Positions 37,581 to 47,114 of a stretch of DNA of 64,000 nucleotides are shown here, piece after piece. A program made the position numbers and the translations under genes. The notes under the pieces were generated by a model. That model ran no database searches. It saw nothing but the letters and a program-made list of their open reading frames with translations, and was not told the DNA's origin. Positions within the stretch are counted from its first letter, which is position 1, and each line of letters opens with the position of its first letter. Origin of the DNA: Gammaproteobacteria bacterium (GTDB lineage Bacteria; Pseudomonadota; Gammaproteobacteria; Steroidobacterales; GCA-2729495); the NCBI GenBank assembly GCA_030426355.1, contig JAUHYQ010000001.1:1-64000 (forward strand). The letters run 5' to 3'.

Positions 37581-37919
37581 CTATTGCACAGCCTCAAACA
37601 TGTACTCAACCGCTGCCCGAATCTCTTCATCCAGACAGTCATCACAACCACCGCGGGCGGCCATTTTGCCGATACCAGTAATAGTGGAAGCCGTTAATCC
37701 GTCGACACCCTTGGGAATCAGCGCTTCCCAGTCATCCTTGTCTCCAAGCTCCGGAGCGCCTCCGAAGAAACCGGCAAAACCGCCCGTATGACACCCGGCA
37801 CAACTGTCGTCAAACACTTCTTCACCGGAACGCGCAAGTGATCCAGCGTCTTCAGCAAAGACTGCGGTGGTAAACGTCAGTGCGGAGAGCGCGATACCTG
37901 CCATGAATGAATAACGCAT
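37581..37919 (-). CDS. Small periplasmic cytochrome c5-like protein
   Basis: A 112-aa protein with a signal peptide (cleavage near VFAED) and one class I haem site CAGCH at residues 40-44. A likely Met ligand is in GIGKMAARGG, and a second CDDC pair just after it matches the disulfide seen in cytochrome c5. It carries electrons in the periplasm, but its partner is unknown. It lies upstream of the PstS-like gene with about 140 bases between and may be a separate unit. GGAA precedes the ATG. Confidence 0.88.
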   Translation of the reverse strand: MRYSFMAGIALSALTFTTAVFAEDAGSLARSGEEVFDDSCAGCHTGGFAGFFGGAPELGDKDDWEALIPKGVDGLTASTITGIGKMAARGGCDDCLDEEIRAAVEYMFEAVQ

Positions 37920-38024
37920 AGAGTATTCCTTTAGCTGGGGATGGGGTGATCACTACGAGACTGAATCTAAATCACCGGGCCGGGAATCTCAACTGAATTC
38001 GGATGCCGGGAACCAGCGCAGGAT

Positions 38025-38100
38025 TGGTGGGCCCCCGGGGGCTCGAACCCCGGACCAATGGATTAAGAGTCCACTGCTCTACCAACTGAGCTAGAGGCCC
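38025..38100 (-). tRNA. tRNA-Lys(CTT)
   Basis: A 76-base cloverleaf with encoded CCA. The acceptor is GGGCCTC paired with GGGGCCC (one G-T pair), the anticodon loop is CTCTTAA (anticodon CTT), and the T-arm is CCGGGGTTCGAGCCCCC. It is the last gene of the Pro-Arg-His-Lys cluster. Confidence 0.95.
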
Positions 38101-38140
38101 ACACTTATATAACTGCGCTGACTGAAAGGTCAGCAGTAGA

Positions 38141-38217
38141 TGGGGTGGGAGACGGGACTCGAACCCGCGACGACTGGAATCACAATCCAGGGCTCTACCA
38201 ACTGAGCTACACCCACC
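38141..38217 (-). tRNA. tRNA-His(GTG)
   Basis: A 77-base gene with encoded CCA and the extra 5' G (-1) paired with the C discriminator that identifies tRNA-His. The anticodon loop is TTGTGAT (anticodon GTG), and the T-arm is GCGGGTTCGAGTCCCGT. Confidence 0.96.
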
Positions 38218-38304
38218 ATTGTCGTTCTAACCTTACTGACCTTTACTGCCCAATGCTTATCGGAGTAACTGACCATGCACCCATACATGGCCTCTGATAC
38301 ACAT

Positions 38305-38381
38305 TGGCGCGCCCGGCAGGACTCGAACCTGCAACCCCCGGCTTAGAAGGCCGGTGCTCTATCCGGTTGAGCTACGGGCGC
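38305..38381 (-). tRNA. tRNA-Arg(TCT)
   Basis: A 77-base cloverleaf with encoded CCA. The acceptor is GCGCCCG/CGGGCGC, the anticodon loop is CTTCTAA (anticodon TCT), and the T-arm is GCAGGTTCGAGTCCTGC. Confidence 0.96.
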
Positions 38382-38426
38382 AAGAAATCTAAATCTGGCC
38401 GGGACAATGCATTTTAACGAAAATAG

Positions 38427-38503
38427 TGGTCGGGGCAGAGAGATTCGAACTCCCGACCCTCTGCTCCCAAAGCAGATGCGCTACCAGACTGCGCTATGCC
38501 CCG
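38427..38503 (-). tRNA. tRNA-Pro(TGG)
   Basis: A 77-base cloverleaf with encoded CCA. The acceptor is CGGGGCA/TGCCCCG, the anticodon loop is TTTGGGA (anticodon TGG), and the T-arm is GGGAGTTCGAATCTCTC. It is the first gene of the four-tRNA cluster, right after a strong promoter. Confidence 0.96.
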
Positions 38504-38515
38504 ACCGCCGCGGGG

Positions 38516-38544
38516 ATGATACGGGGCAGCCTGATACAGGTCAA
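38516..38544 (-). promoter_or_regulatory. Promoter of the tRNA Pro-Arg-His-Lys cluster
   Basis: On the minus strand TTGACC and TATCAT are exactly 17 bases apart, followed by a GC-rich discriminator (CCCCGCGGCG) directly before tRNA-Pro. It is in the divergent gap shared with folD. Confidence 0.8.
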
Positions 38545-38631
38545 TGAAGGGCGTCAATCGCCTGTCGGCTTTTGCCGCCCCGCGTCCTCTGGTATCGTGG
38601 CGCGCCTGCAACAGACCTATCAGGACACCGG

Positions 38632-39480
38632 ATGCCCGCGCAGATCATCGACGGCAAAGCCATTGCTCAGCAGATTCGCGACTCGGTTCGTGACCGCGTG
38701 GCAGCTCGCGTTGCTAAAGGCCTCCGCGCGCCAGGACTGGCAGTGGTGCAAGTGGGCACCGACCCTGCATCCGCCATCTACGTGCGCAACAAACGCATGG
38801 CCTGCGAGGAAGCCGGCATTCTCTCATTTGCCCATGACCTGCCGCACACGACGCCGGCGGAAGAACTGCTAAACCTCATTGATACGCTGAATGCGGATGT
38901 CACCGTGGACGGCATACTGGTGCAGTTGCCGCTGCCCGGCCATATAGAAGCGCACACCGTGATCGAACGCATTGATCCCGGCAAGGACGTGGACGGCTTC
39001 CATCCTTTCACAGTGGGTCGCCTGGCGCAGCGCATTCCGTCCCTGCGGCCCTGCACACCCTACGGCATCATGAAAATGCTTGAACACATCAAGGTGAATC
39101 CCAAAGGACAACACGCGGTCATTGTTGGCGCATCAAACATTGTGGGCCGTCCGCTGGCGCTGGAATTCCTGCTGGCCGGCGCGACCGTCACGGTCTGCCA
39201 CAAGTTCACGACAAATCTGGAAGGTATGGTGCGGCAGGCCGACATACTTGCTGTCGCCGTGGGCAAACCGGCGCTGATACCGGGCGACTGGGTTAAACAC
39301 GGCGCGGTGGTTATCGACGTGGGAATTAACCGCGGCGGCGATGGTACCCTTAAGGGCGATGTGGAATTCGATGCTGCGGCAAAACGCGCGTCGTGGATTA
39401 CCCCGGTTCCGGGCGGCGTTGGGCCCATGACAGTGGCCATGCTCATGCACAATACGCTGGCCGCCTGCGAAGCCGGTTAA
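38632..39480 (+). CDS. folD: Bifunctional methylenetetrahydrofolate dehydrogenase/cyclohydrolase
   Basis: This enzyme converts methylene-THF to formyl-THF in two steps in one-carbon metabolism. The start at 38632 (MPAQIIDGK) gives 282 aa, normal for FolD; the upstream part of the ORF is not conserved. Signatures include the YVRNK catalytic Lys segment, [36 protein letters not shown] and [15 protein letters not shown]. It is divergent from the tRNA cluster and followed by a cyclophilin gene and lpxH. The cysS and glnS genes that I recall between folD and ppi in Pseudomonas are absent. Confidence 0.96.
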   Translation: MPAQIIDGKAIAQQIRDSVRDRVAARVAKGLRAPGLAVVQVGTDPASAIYVRNKRMACEEAGILSFAHDLPHTTPAEELLNLIDTLNADVTVDGILVQLPLPGHIEAHTVIERIDPGKDVDGFHPFTVGRLAQRIPSLRPCTPYGIMKMLEHIKVNPKGQHAVIVGASNIVGRPLALEFLLAGATVTVCHKFTTNLEGMVRQADILAVAVGKPALIPGDWVKHGAVVIDVGINRGGDGTLKGDVEFDAAAKRASWITPVPGGVGPMTVAMLMHNTLAACEAG

Positions 39481-39519
39481 GATAACCCCAGTAAGTTTCC
39501 GACGAAGACTATTCATATC

Positions 39520-40149
39520 ATGAAAAAATTTGCCGCCATACTCACTCTGACACTTATCAGCTTCTCATCTTATGCCGAGGACATTGCGCCGGCCGAGCTG
39601 CCGCCCTCCCCGCAAATCGAGGTGAAAACCAACGCCGGTGATTTACGCATGGAACTGTTCACCAGCAAGGCCCCGTTGCACGTGCGCAATTTTGTTGACC
39701 TGGTCAACAGCGGCTTCTATGACAACACCATTTTCCACCGGTTGGTAAGCGGTTTCGTCATTCAGGGAGGTGGGTACGACACCGACTATAAAATGAAGAC
39801 GGTCGATAAAGTCATACCCAACGAATCGGGGAATGGCTTGAGCAATCGTCGTGGCTACGTAGGCATGGCACGCACCGCAGATCCCCACACTGCCGATACG
39901 CAGTTCTACATTAACCTGGCTGACAACATTGCGCTGGATCCACGCCCGACTCGCTGGGGATATACCGTGTTCGGGCGTATCACCCGTGGCATGGAGATTG
40001 TTGACGAAATAGGCTACCGCGCTACCGGACCGGGCCCGACACCTGAGCTTGCGAAGGACGTGCCGCAAGAACCGATCATTGTGATCAGCATGAAGATGGT
40101 CGACGAAGCCCCCATCGAAACTTCCGAAGCTGCGCCCGAATCGGAGTAG
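39520..40149 (+). CDS. Periplasmic peptidyl-prolyl isomerase, cyclophilin type
   Basis: A 209-aa cyclophilin with a signal peptide (MKKFAAILTLTLISF, cleavage after YAE/D), so it works in the periplasm like PpiA. The catalytic region includes NTIFHRLVSGFVIQGGGYD with the active-site Arg, RTADPHTADTQFYINLADN, and GYTVFGRITRGMEIVD. A short acidic C-terminal tail follows. It lies 39 bases after folD and 23 bases before lpxH, so folD-ppi-lpxH is probably one operon. Confidence 0.94.
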   Translation: MKKFAAILTLTLISFSSYAEDIAPAELPPSPQIEVKTNAGDLRMELFTSKAPLHVRNFVDLVNSGFYDNTIFHRLVSGFVIQGGGYDTDYKMKTVDKVIPNESGNGLSNRRGYVGMARTADPHTADTQFYINLADNIALDPRPTRWGYTVFGRITRGMEIVDEIGYRATGPGPTPELAKDVPQEPIIVISMKMVDEAPIETSEAAPESE

Positions 40150-40172
40150 GCTTCAGTGCATTACCGTCTCGC

Positions 40173-40895
40173 GTGACCGTTGGCTTTATTTCCGATCTGC
40201 ACCTGGATGCCGGCCGTCCGGAGGCGACGGCCGCCTTTCTGCACTTTCTGCGCAGCCAGGCACTGAAACTCGAACGCCTGTACATTCTGGGTGATCTGTT
40301 TGAATACTGGATTGGCGACGACGATCCAAACCCACACAATCGGGCCGTCATACGAGCGTTGCGCGATTACACGCAACAGCAACCCCGTTGCTATTTCCTG
40401 CCGGGCAACCGGGATTTCATGATCGGCGTGGATTTTATGCGTAAAACGGGGCTCCAGCCGCTGGACGATCCCTGCGTCATTGACGTGCAAGGCATGGCGG
40501 TACTAATCAGCCACGGTGACATCTATTGCACGGATGACACGGCCTACCAGCGGTTTCGCCGTTTCTCTCACAACCCTTTCATTCTGATGCTGTATCGTGC
40601 GCTGCCCTTCGGCGTGCGTCGTCGGCTCGTGGACAAGGCACGCGATGAAAGCCGCGCCCAAAAAGCGCATAAATCTGCTGAAATTATGGACGTGAATCAA
40701 AGTGCTATCGAAGAGTCGATGCGCGAATTTGGCGTAACCACCTTACTGCACGGGCATACTCATCGCCCCGACGAGCACAGTTTCTCGCTGGACGGCAATG
40801 CCGCCACGCGTATTGTATTGGGGGACTGGTACGACAGTGGCCCGGTGCTTTATTGGGATGCTGCGGGACGACGCACCGCGAAACTCGATTACTGA
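40173..40895 (+). CDS. lpxH: UDP-2,3-diacylglucosamine diphosphatase
   Basis: A 240-aa metallophosphoesterase that makes lipid X in lipid A synthesis, acting at the inner face of the cytoplasmic membrane. The metal-binding motifs run in order: SDLHLD, GDLFEYWIGDDD, PGNRDFMI, ISHGD and LLHGHTHRP. It starts at GTG (40173), right at the beginning of the conserved VGFISDLHL. It belongs to the folD-ppi-lpxH unit and faces the Ser/Thr kinase gene tail to tail. Confidence 0.94.
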   Translation: MTVGFISDLHLDAGRPEATAAFLHFLRSQALKLERLYILGDLFEYWIGDDDPNPHNRAVIRALRDYTQQQPRCYFLPGNRDFMIGVDFMRKTGLQPLDDPCVIDVQGMAVLISHGDIYCTDDTAYQRFRRFSHNPFILMLYRALPFGVRRRLVDKARDESRAQKAHKSAEIMDVNQSAIEESMREFGVTTLLHGHTHRPDEHSFSLDGNAATRIVLGDWYDSGPVLYWDAAGRRTAKLDY

Positions 40896-40920
40896 GGGCG
40901 AACGGCCAGACGGCTGTCGG

Positions 40921-42171
40921 TTATGCCGTCGCGGGTCGCCATTCTAGCAACTCGCCGATGGACTGAAATCTCTGTCCCGGTCGCTTGGCTATCATTTTGT
41001 CGATGGCCGGCTGATACGCAGCCAGATGCGCTGGCAACTGCGGCAGCGGCTCCCGCGCGTGCTTCAGAATCACCGACATGGCCGTCTTACCTTCATACGG
41101 CTTCTGCCCCGTCAGCATTTCATAAAAGATGATACCCAGACTGTAGATATCCGATCGCTCATCCAGCGGCTCGCCATGACCCTGCTCGGGGCTCATGTAA
41201 TACGGCGTACCGAAGATTTCGCCGGTGCCGGTCAGTTCCGCCTTCAGGTGTGCCTGCTTCGCAAGCCCGAAATCAATAAGTGCAAGACTGCCGTCCTCGC
41301 GAAACAACACGTTGGTTGGCTTCAAGTCACGATGCAAGATACCCTTGACGTGAATAGCCTGTAACGCCCCTGCAATACCGCGCATGACCTTTTCGGCATC
41401 CGCAGCATCCATACCCTGCCTGATTAACCGCTTCAAACTTCCACGGCTGCAGAACTCCATCGCAATAAAGGCATGGTTATCGGCAATACCCAGATCAAAA
41501 ATATTCACCACGTTCGGATGACTCACGTGACCGATGGCTTCGAACTCCGCCAGGAAACGGTCGAGCAATGCATTATCGCCTCCAAAATCCGGAACCTGAC
41601 GCAGAACCTTCAATACAACCTGCTGATCACCATCGCTCTTGCGTGCGAGATAAACCGAAGAAATATCGCCCCCGGAAATGCATCGCTCAATCGTATAACC
41701 TTTGAGGCCCGGGATTTCGAGCCCATCAGCCGGTACCCGTGTCTGACTCTTTTCGTTGCACGCCTCGTGCTCATCCAGCACATTCTCTAGCAAGGCAATG
41801 AGATTTTTATGCTGCAATCTGTCGCGCGAAATATAGTCGGCGGCTCCACTTTTAATCGCGCGAACAACGTCCCGCTGATCGCCGTCGCCGATGACAACGA
41901 CTGGCGGGAAGCCCGATACACGACGGAATTGAGTAAGCCAGTCGGTCGCCGCTTCGCGCCCATGCCTGCTTTCTACGCCTTTTACCGGTTGCAGCGGATC
42001 GCCCAGAATAACCAGGTCATTACTGGCACCCGAAAAGCTCTCGGAAAACCGCCCGGACTCGGCGGGGTCGTACTCGGTAATCTTGGCATCCCGCCACCGA
42101 ACACTAATGTGATTACTGATCAGTGCCCGGTAATCTCGACTGCTCTCAATTACGAGAACCTTGATAGTCAT
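40921..42171 (-). CDS. Ser/Thr protein kinase with degenerate N-terminal receiver domain
   Basis: A 416-aa cytoplasmic protein. Residues 1-130 look like a response-regulator receiver (KVLVIESSRDYRALI, then VVVIGDGDQ and KSGAADYISRD), but the position of the phosphoacceptor Asp reads Gly in DLVILGD and the acidic pocket is reduced to ES, so it may not be phosphorylated normally. Residues 158-410 are a Hanks-type kinase with the ATP Lys in VVLKVL (K188), HRDLKPTN (D282), DFG (300-302) and SPEQ; all catalytic residues are intact. There is no TM helix or PASTA domain. It is last in the fimV-to-purF unit, six bases after the purF stop, so it may phosphorylate products of that unit. Confidence 0.88.
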   Translation of the reverse strand: MTIKVLVIESSRDYRALISNHISVRWRDAKITEYDPAESGRFSESFSGASNDLVILGDPLQPVKGVESRHGREAATDWLTQFRRVSGFPPVVVIGDGDQRDVVRAIKSGAADYISRDRLQHKNLIALLENVLDEHEACNEKSQTRVPADGLEIPGLKGYTIERCISGGDISSVYLARKSDGDQQVVLKVLRQVPDFGGDNALLDRFLAEFEAIGHVSHPNVVNIFDLGIADNHAFIAMEFCSRGSLKRLIRQGMDAADAEKVMRGIAGALQAIHVKGILHRDLKPTNVLFREDGSLALIDFGLAKQAHLKAELTGTGEIFGTPYYMSPEQGHGEPLDERSDIYSLGIIFYEMLTGQKPYEGKTAMSVILKHAREPLPQLPAHLAAYQPAIDKMIAKRPGQRFQSIGELLEWRPATA

Positions 42172-42177
42172 GAACGC

Positions 42178-43713
42178 TCAGGCCACTCCGGCACTGGGGC
42201 CGACTTGTCCATTGGTAACACCATGATGATTTCGGCGCGCATTTTCGCGTTCTTCCTTGGCCTCATCAGAGCGTAAAGCTTCCACCTCGCGCAAGTACTC
42301 GATGGTCACATCACCGGTGACGTAATCGCCCGAGAAACACGAGGTATCGAATTCCTTGATGTCGCCGTTATCGTATTGCACGGCCTTAATCAGATCCGGC
42401 AAGTCCTGATAGACCAGCCAGTCGGCACCGATAACACTGGCAACTTCGGCTTCAGTACGGTTACCGGCAACGAGTTCGGACGATGCCGGCATGTCTATGC
42501 CAAACACATTGGGATAGCGCACTGGCGGCGATGCCGACGCAAAATACACTTTGCGCGCACCGGCTTCACGTGCCATGTCGATGATCTGTTGTGAGGTCGT
42601 GCCGCGCACAATGGAATCGTCCACCAGCAAAACAACTTTGTCGCGAAATTCCAGATCAATGGCGTTCAATTTGCGCCGCACTGATTTCCGCCGCATTTCC
42701 TGCCCGGGCATGATAAAGGTGCGGCCGATGTAGCGGTTTTTGATAAAGCCTTCGCGATACTTGACCCCCAGAACATGCGCAACGGATTGTGCGCTGGTTC
42801 GGCTGGAGTCCGGTATGGGTATAACCACGTCAATATCATGGTCGGGCCGTTCACGGAGTATTTTCTCTGCCAGCCGTTCGCCCATGCGCATACGTGACTT
42901 GTATACCGAAATGCCGTCCATGATCGAATCGGGACGGGCAAAATACACGTATTCAAATACACAAGGTGTGTACGACTTGACCGGGCCGCACTGTTTGCTA
43001 TGCAGAGTGCCGTCTTTCTCTATGTAGACGGCTTCGCCCGGATGGATATCACGCACCAACTCAAACCCGAGCGCGTTCAGTGCAACACTTTCGGATGCCA
43101 CCATGTGCTCGGTAAATCCGCCCACCTCACGCTTGCCCAGCACTACCGGCCGGATCCCGTGCGGGTCGCGAAATGCCAGCACTCCGTGACCCATGATCAT
43201 CGCAATAATGGCATAGCCGCCACTGCAACGCCCATGCACGCCTTCCACGGCCTCGAAAACATCCTCGGCGCGTAATACGCTGCTGCGGTTCTGCTGCAGT
43301 TCGTGGGCGAATACGTTAAGTAAGGCTTCGGTGTCAGATCCGGTATTGAGATGACGCTTGTCTTTTTGGGTCAGCATCTCCTGCAACTCGGCCGTATTGG
43401 TGAGATTGCCGTTGTGCCCGAGGCAAATACCGTATGGTGAATTGACGTAAAAAGGTTGGGCCTCTGCCGACGAAGACATGCCGGCTGTTGGATAGCGCAC
43501 ATGCCCTATGCCCATATTTCCGGACAACCGCAACATGTGCTTGCGCTGGAATACATCCTGCACCAGACCGTTATCCTTACGCTGACACAACGTGCCGTCA
43601 TCATCCGTCATGATGCCGGCCGCGTCCTGACCGCGGTGCTGCAATACGATCAACGCGTCATATATCGACTGGTTGACCGGCTTGTTACTGACTATTCCGA
43701 CAATGCCGCACAC
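42178..43713 (-). CDS. purF: Amidophosphoribosyltransferase
   Basis: A 511-aa enzyme of the first committed step in purine synthesis. The start GTG encodes the Met before the N-terminal catalytic Cys (MCGIVGIV). The glutaminase domain ([17 protein letters not shown]) is followed by the PRPP-binding domain with [17 protein letters not shown]. It is followed six bases on by the kinase gene and preceded by cvpA, as in other gammaproteobacteria. Confidence 0.97.
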   Translation of the reverse strand: MCGIVGIVSNKPVNQSIYDALIVLQHRGQDAAGIMTDDDGTLCQRKDNGLVQDVFQRKHMLRLSGNMGIGHVRYPTAGMSSSAEAQPFYVNSPYGICLGHNGNLTNTAELQEMLTQKDKRHLNTGSDTEALLNVFAHELQQNRSSVLRAEDVFEAVEGVHGRCSGGYAIIAMIMGHGVLAFRDPHGIRPVVLGKREVGGFTEHMVASESVALNALGFELVRDIHPGEAVYIEKDGTLHSKQCGPVKSYTPCVFEYVYFARPDSIMDGISVYKSRMRMGERLAEKILRERPDHDIDVVIPIPDSSRTSAQSVAHVLGVKYREGFIKNRYIGRTFIMPGQEMRRKSVRRKLNAIDLEFRDKVVLLVDDSIVRGTTSQQIIDMAREAGARKVYFASASPPVRYPNVFGIDMPASSELVAGNRTEAEVASVIGADWLVYQDLPDLIKAVQYDNGDIKEFDTSCFSGDYVTGDVTIEYLREVEALRSDEAKEERENARRNHHGVTNGQVGPSAGVA

Positions 43714-43751
43714 TGTTCAATCAATCCCAATCTGGCCCGCTAGGCAGGCGT

Positions 43752-44333
43752 CTATTTACCGGACGGAGGGTCAGCCTCGCCCGCTTGCGGCAGGATTTCG
43801 ACTGCGCCCTCAAGATCACTCTCCTCAAGGTCGTCAAGAAACTCCAGACCGTCCTCGGCAGCGTGGCGAATCATATCAGTTACCGGCGCAAAATAAGGGA
43901 TCAAAACCGATTGCGGCCACCACTCTGTCTCGTCGAAATCAGCCGACTGCATAATTGCCAGCATCAGGCCGACCAGCACAATACCGCGGCCAAACCCGAA
44001 AACCATGCCGATCGCACGATCGGTGCCCGTCAGCCCGGTGGATTCCAGCACAAAATGAAAAAACTGCCCCAACAGACCGCCGCCAATTAGCACGCCGATC
44101 ACCACCAAAGCTCGGGCAGCCCACAGCCGCACTGCTGTCGGTGTGATGATTTCTTCCAGCAAGCCAGCCAACTGTGGGCCAAACTTCCAGGCTACCCAGA
44201 GAGCGACAACCCAGGTCCCCAGCGACATCGCCTCTTTAAAAAAGCCGCGAAACAGGCTGATAAGCGTGGAGAAAGTCATTACGCCGATCAGGATGTAATC
44301 GAATAAGATCAGATCACTGACTTCAGCCGCCAT
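43752..44333 (-). CDS. cvpA: CvpA family inner-membrane protein
   Basis: A 193-aa protein with four hydrophobic helices in the first 115 residues (FDYILIGVMTFSTLIS; MSLGTWVVALWVAW; ALVVIGVLIGG; GFGRGIVLVGLMLAIM) and an acidic cytoplasmic tail. CvpA proteins are needed for colicin V production and envelope stress tolerance in E. coli; the biochemical role is unclear. It lies between dedD and purF, the standard position, and its start overlaps the dedD stop by 11 bases. Confidence 0.92.
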   Translation of the reverse strand: MAAEVSDLILFDYILIGVMTFSTLISLFRGFFKEAMSLGTWVVALWVAWKFGPQLAGLLEEIITPTAVRLWAARALVVIGVLIGGGLLGQFFHFVLESTGLTGTDRAIGMVFGFGRGIVLVGLMLAIMQSADFDETEWWPQSVLIPYFAPVTDMIRHAAEDGLEFLDDLEESDLEGAVEILPQAGEADPPSGK

Positions 44334-44919
44334 TGGCGCCTCCCAGTTCCACCACCATCACGTTGTAGCCTGCCGACTTAAGTTTGCCGGCAAGCTTGTC
44401 CGCCGTCTCCCGGGTTGCTTCCGGACCACTGTAGACGCGGTAAACGGGGCCGCCGGCAGCGCTACCGCGCACGACAAACGCATTGAATCCGGCACCTTTG
44501 ATTTGCGTGGCAAAACTCGCTGCGTTTTGCTGCTCGCTAAAACTGCCGACCTGCACCGCAAAGCCGGAGGGCGGCTGCTTACCCGCAGAGACAACCATCT
44601 TTGGCGCCGCTTTCGGGGTGGTTTTCGCAGCGGTCGCTGGCGCCACACTGGACGCTGACTTTGGTGCTGCCTTGGATAGTGATGGCGATGAGGGCGTTGG
44701 CAATGCGACCGCCGGGTTGGTGGCTGCTGGCGGCGGCGTTGCAGTAACGGGCGCATTCAGGATAATCACTTCAGTGCGTTTACCCGAATCGGCAGACACG
44801 GGACGATTGCGCTCGGCATCGCCCTCAGCACCGCCATCGAGCAGTGCCGGAGCCAACAGCACCAGCAGGAGCACCAGCACCACGGCACCCACCATTCGCT
44901 CTAGTAATGTCCGATCCAT
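44323..44919 (-). CDS. SPOR-domain cell division protein (DedD-like)
   Basis: About 198 aa from the ATG at 44919 (MDRTLLERMVGA). One N-terminal TM helix (VLVLLLVLLAPALL) is followed by a long Pro/Ala/Lys-rich linker and a C-terminal SPOR domain (GFAVQVGSFSEQQNAASFATQI...VYRVYSGPEATRETA, quoted for its start and end). SPOR domains bind denuded septal peptidoglycan, placing the protein at the division site. Its position between folC and cvpA is where dedD sits in E. coli. The longer ORF-track start adds unconserved sequence. Confidence 0.9.
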   Translation of the reverse strand: MDRTLLERMVGAVVLVLLLVLLAPALLDGGAEGDAERNRPVSADSGKRTEVIILNAPVTATPPPAATNPAVALPTPSSPSLSKAAPKSASSVAPATAAKTTPKAAPKMVVSAGKQPPSGFAVQVGSFSEQQNAASFATQIKGAGFNAFVVRGSAAGGPVYRVYSGPEATRETADKLAGKLKSAGYNVMVVELGGANGG

Positions 44920-44950
44920 GGAATTCCAGCGACCCCTGTTCCCTACCCGG

Positions 44951-46231
44951 TCAGTATAGACCAAGCCATCGCAATGCGGGCCCGACCACCCCAAAGGAAC
45001 CACACACCAAAATCAGCTCTCCCGGCGGGGTATCGCGCCGGGCCTGTTCCAAGGCTAGCTCTACGGATTCGCATGCGATGCAATTGCCCCCGGTCAGGGG
45101 AGCCAGCTGCCGCGCGAGTTCTGACGAGCCGGCCCCGCGACTACCCTCTGTCGGGCAGATCAACCAGCGCGCGGCCGTCACACCCAGCGCGCTGACAAAT
45201 TCATCAACTGCTTTGTCGGCCAGCATACCGAACACCACGGTGGCCGGCTGCCACTCGGCAAGGGCGATGCGCAGCGCGCGAGCGGCCTGCGGATTGTGAG
45301 CGACATCCAGCACCCAGTGATGGTCATCCATATAATGCTGTGCGCGACCCGGCAAGGCTTGCGTTGCCAGCAGCGCGGGATTGGCCGTTAGCACTTCAAG
45401 CCAACATGCATCACGGGCCTCGACAGCTGCCAGCGCTAATGCCTGATTAGCGAGCTGCACGTCGCCGCCAACGGGAACTATCAAGCCTTGCAACTTGCGC
45501 TCGGCGCCGTGCCAGTCCCACTCATTATCGCCTTTGCGTTGATAGCTGTAACCGTTACCAGGAGAGCTCAAGTCCAGACCAAGGGCCCTGGCGTGATTGC
45601 GTAGGCTGCCTGGCACCGGGGCATCACCGAAGAGCCCGGGCCGACCAGCGCGCAGAATACCGGCCTTTTCGGCAGCAATTTGCTCAATGCTGTCACCCAA
45701 CCATGCCTGATGATCGAGATCCACCGTAGTAATCACGGCAATATCCGGATCCACTATATTGACCGCGTCCAGCCGCCCACCTAAACCGACCTCCAGCACC
45801 CATGCATCACAAACCGCTGTCGAAAAATATCGCAATGCCGCCAGCGTGCCGAACTCGAAATAGGTGAGCGAAATATTCTCCCGTGCCGCATCAACCTGCT
45901 CAAAGGCCTCAACAATAGCAGCGTCCGATGCGGCTTCCCCATCGACAACAATGCGCTCGTTGTAGCGCACCAGATGCGGCGATGTGTATACGCCGGTGCG
46001 CAAACCATTCGCGCGCAGCAGGGTATCGATAACGGCGACAGTAGAGCCTTTGCCGTTGGTTCCGGCGACGGTGAACACGTTATCGCGCGGGGGCTTTAAC
46101 TGCAGCCGGTCGTATACGGTTTGCACCCGTTCCAGGCTCAAATCAATTTCGGCCGGATGCAACGAGCCCTGCCACTCCAGCCAGTCTGACAATGAGCGCG
46201 TGGGAGAAAGCGAGGAACTGGAAAGCACCAT
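44951..46231 (-). CDS. folC: Dihydrofolate synthase / folylpolyglutamate synthase
   Basis: This enzyme adds glutamate to dihydropteroate and to folates. The ATG at 46231 (MVLSSSSLSPTRSLSDWLEW) gives 426 aa and follows the accD stop by 19 bases. The ATP loop is VAGTNGKGSTVA, with YTSPHLVRYNERI, TYFEFGTLAAL and VLEVGLGGRLDAVN as family landmarks and a C-terminal glutamate-ligase domain (VLDVAHNPQAARAL). It lies in the accD-folC-dedD order. Confidence 0.95.
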   Translation of the reverse strand: MVLSSSSLSPTRSLSDWLEWQGSLHPAEIDLSLERVQTVYDRLQLKPPRDNVFTVAGTNGKGSTVAVIDTLLRANGLRTGVYTSPHLVRYNERIVVDGEAASDAAIVEAFEQVDAARENISLTYFEFGTLAALRYFSTAVCDAWVLEVGLGGRLDAVNIVDPDIAVITTVDLDHQAWLGDSIEQIAAEKAGILRAGRPGLFGDAPVPGSLRNHARALGLDLSSPGNGYSYQRKGDNEWDWHGAERKLQGLIVPVGGDVQLANQALALAAVEARDACWLEVLTANPALLATQALPGRAQHYMDDHHWVLDVAHNPQAARALRIALAEWQPATVVFGMLADKAVDEFVSALGVTAARWLICPTEGSRGAGSSELARQLAPLTGGNCIACESVELALEQARRDTPPGELILVCGSFGVVGPALRWLGLY

Positions 46232-46250
46232 AACGGCCTCGCGTGGCCAG

Positions 46251-47114
46251 CTAACTGGCGATGGGCGGCTGCTTCTGCAGTTTTGCCAACAAGGCGGCCA
46301 GTTCATCGCGCATCTGGCGACGGTCAATGATCATGTCCAGCGCACCATGGGCTAGCAAGAATTCGCTGCGCTGAAATCCCGCCGGTAAAGTTTCCCTTAC
46401 GGTTTGCTCAATCACCCGCGGACCGGCAAAGCCGATCAAGGCACCCGGCTCACCTACATTGATATCGCCCAACATGGCAAGGCTTGCCGACACACCACCG
46501 GTGGTCGGATCCGTCAGAACCGATATGTAAGGCACTCCCGCTTCGGCAAGCCCTGTCAAAGCTGCACTGGTCTTGGCCATCTGCAATAGCGAAAACAAAG
46601 CTTCCTGCATGCGCGCTCCGCCGCTCGCAGAAAAGTTAATCAGCGGAATGCGGTTCTCCCTGCTGTAGCGTGCCGCGCGAGCAAACTTTTCGCCGACTAC
46701 AGACCCCATGGAACCGCCCATAAAAGAAAACTCAAATGCGCAAACCACCACGGGCAGGCCTTTCAGCTTGCCGCTCATCGCAATCAGGGCGTCTTTCTCG
46801 CCGGTGGCCTTCTGTGCAGCAACGATGCGATCGCGATATTTCTTGCTGTCGCGAAACTTAAGCGGATCGTTGGGTGACAAGCGTTCCGCAATTTCACGAC
46901 CACTTTCCGGGTCCAGAAACATCTCGAGCCGTTCCCGCGCTGACACCCGCATGTGGTGGCCGCACTTCGGGCATACCATCAGATTACGTTCCAGTTCGGC
47001 TCTGTATAACTGCGCCCCGCACGAACTGCACTTTTGCCAGATTCCTTCCGGCACCGTTTTCTTTTTTCGCTCGGTCGTAATCCGGGACGGAATAATTTTT
47101 TCAAACCAACTCAT
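46251..47114 (-). CDS. accD: Acetyl-CoA carboxylase carboxyltransferase beta subunit
   Basis: Makes malonyl-CoA with AccA in fatty acid synthesis. The ATG at 47114 ([12 protein letters not shown]) gives 287 aa. An N-terminal zinc ribbon has CSSC and CPKC, 22 residues apart by eye, and the carboxylase fold shows [37 protein letters not shown] and [11 protein letters not shown]. truA is upstream with 43 bases between; trpF, which often lies here in Pseudomonas-type order, is missing. Confidence 0.96.
   Translation of the reverse strand: MSWFEKIIPSRITTERKKKTVPEGIWQKCSSCGAQLYRAELERNLMVCPKCGHHMRVSARERLEMFLDPESGREIAERLSPNDPLKFRDSKKYRDRIVAAQKATGEKDALIAMSGKLKGLPVVVCAFEFSFMGGSMGSVVGEKFARAARYSRENRIPLINFSASGGARMQEALFSLLQMAKTSAALTGLAEAGVPYISVLTDPTTGGVSASLAMLGDINVGEPGALIGFAGPRVIEQTVRETLPAGFQRSEFLLAHGALDMIIDRRQMRDELAALLAKLQKQPPIAS

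Noticed and set aside
37630-37650. Second CxxC (CDDC) in the small cytochrome c as a second haem site
   Set aside because: No His follows the second Cys. The pair fits the disulfide of cytochrome c5.
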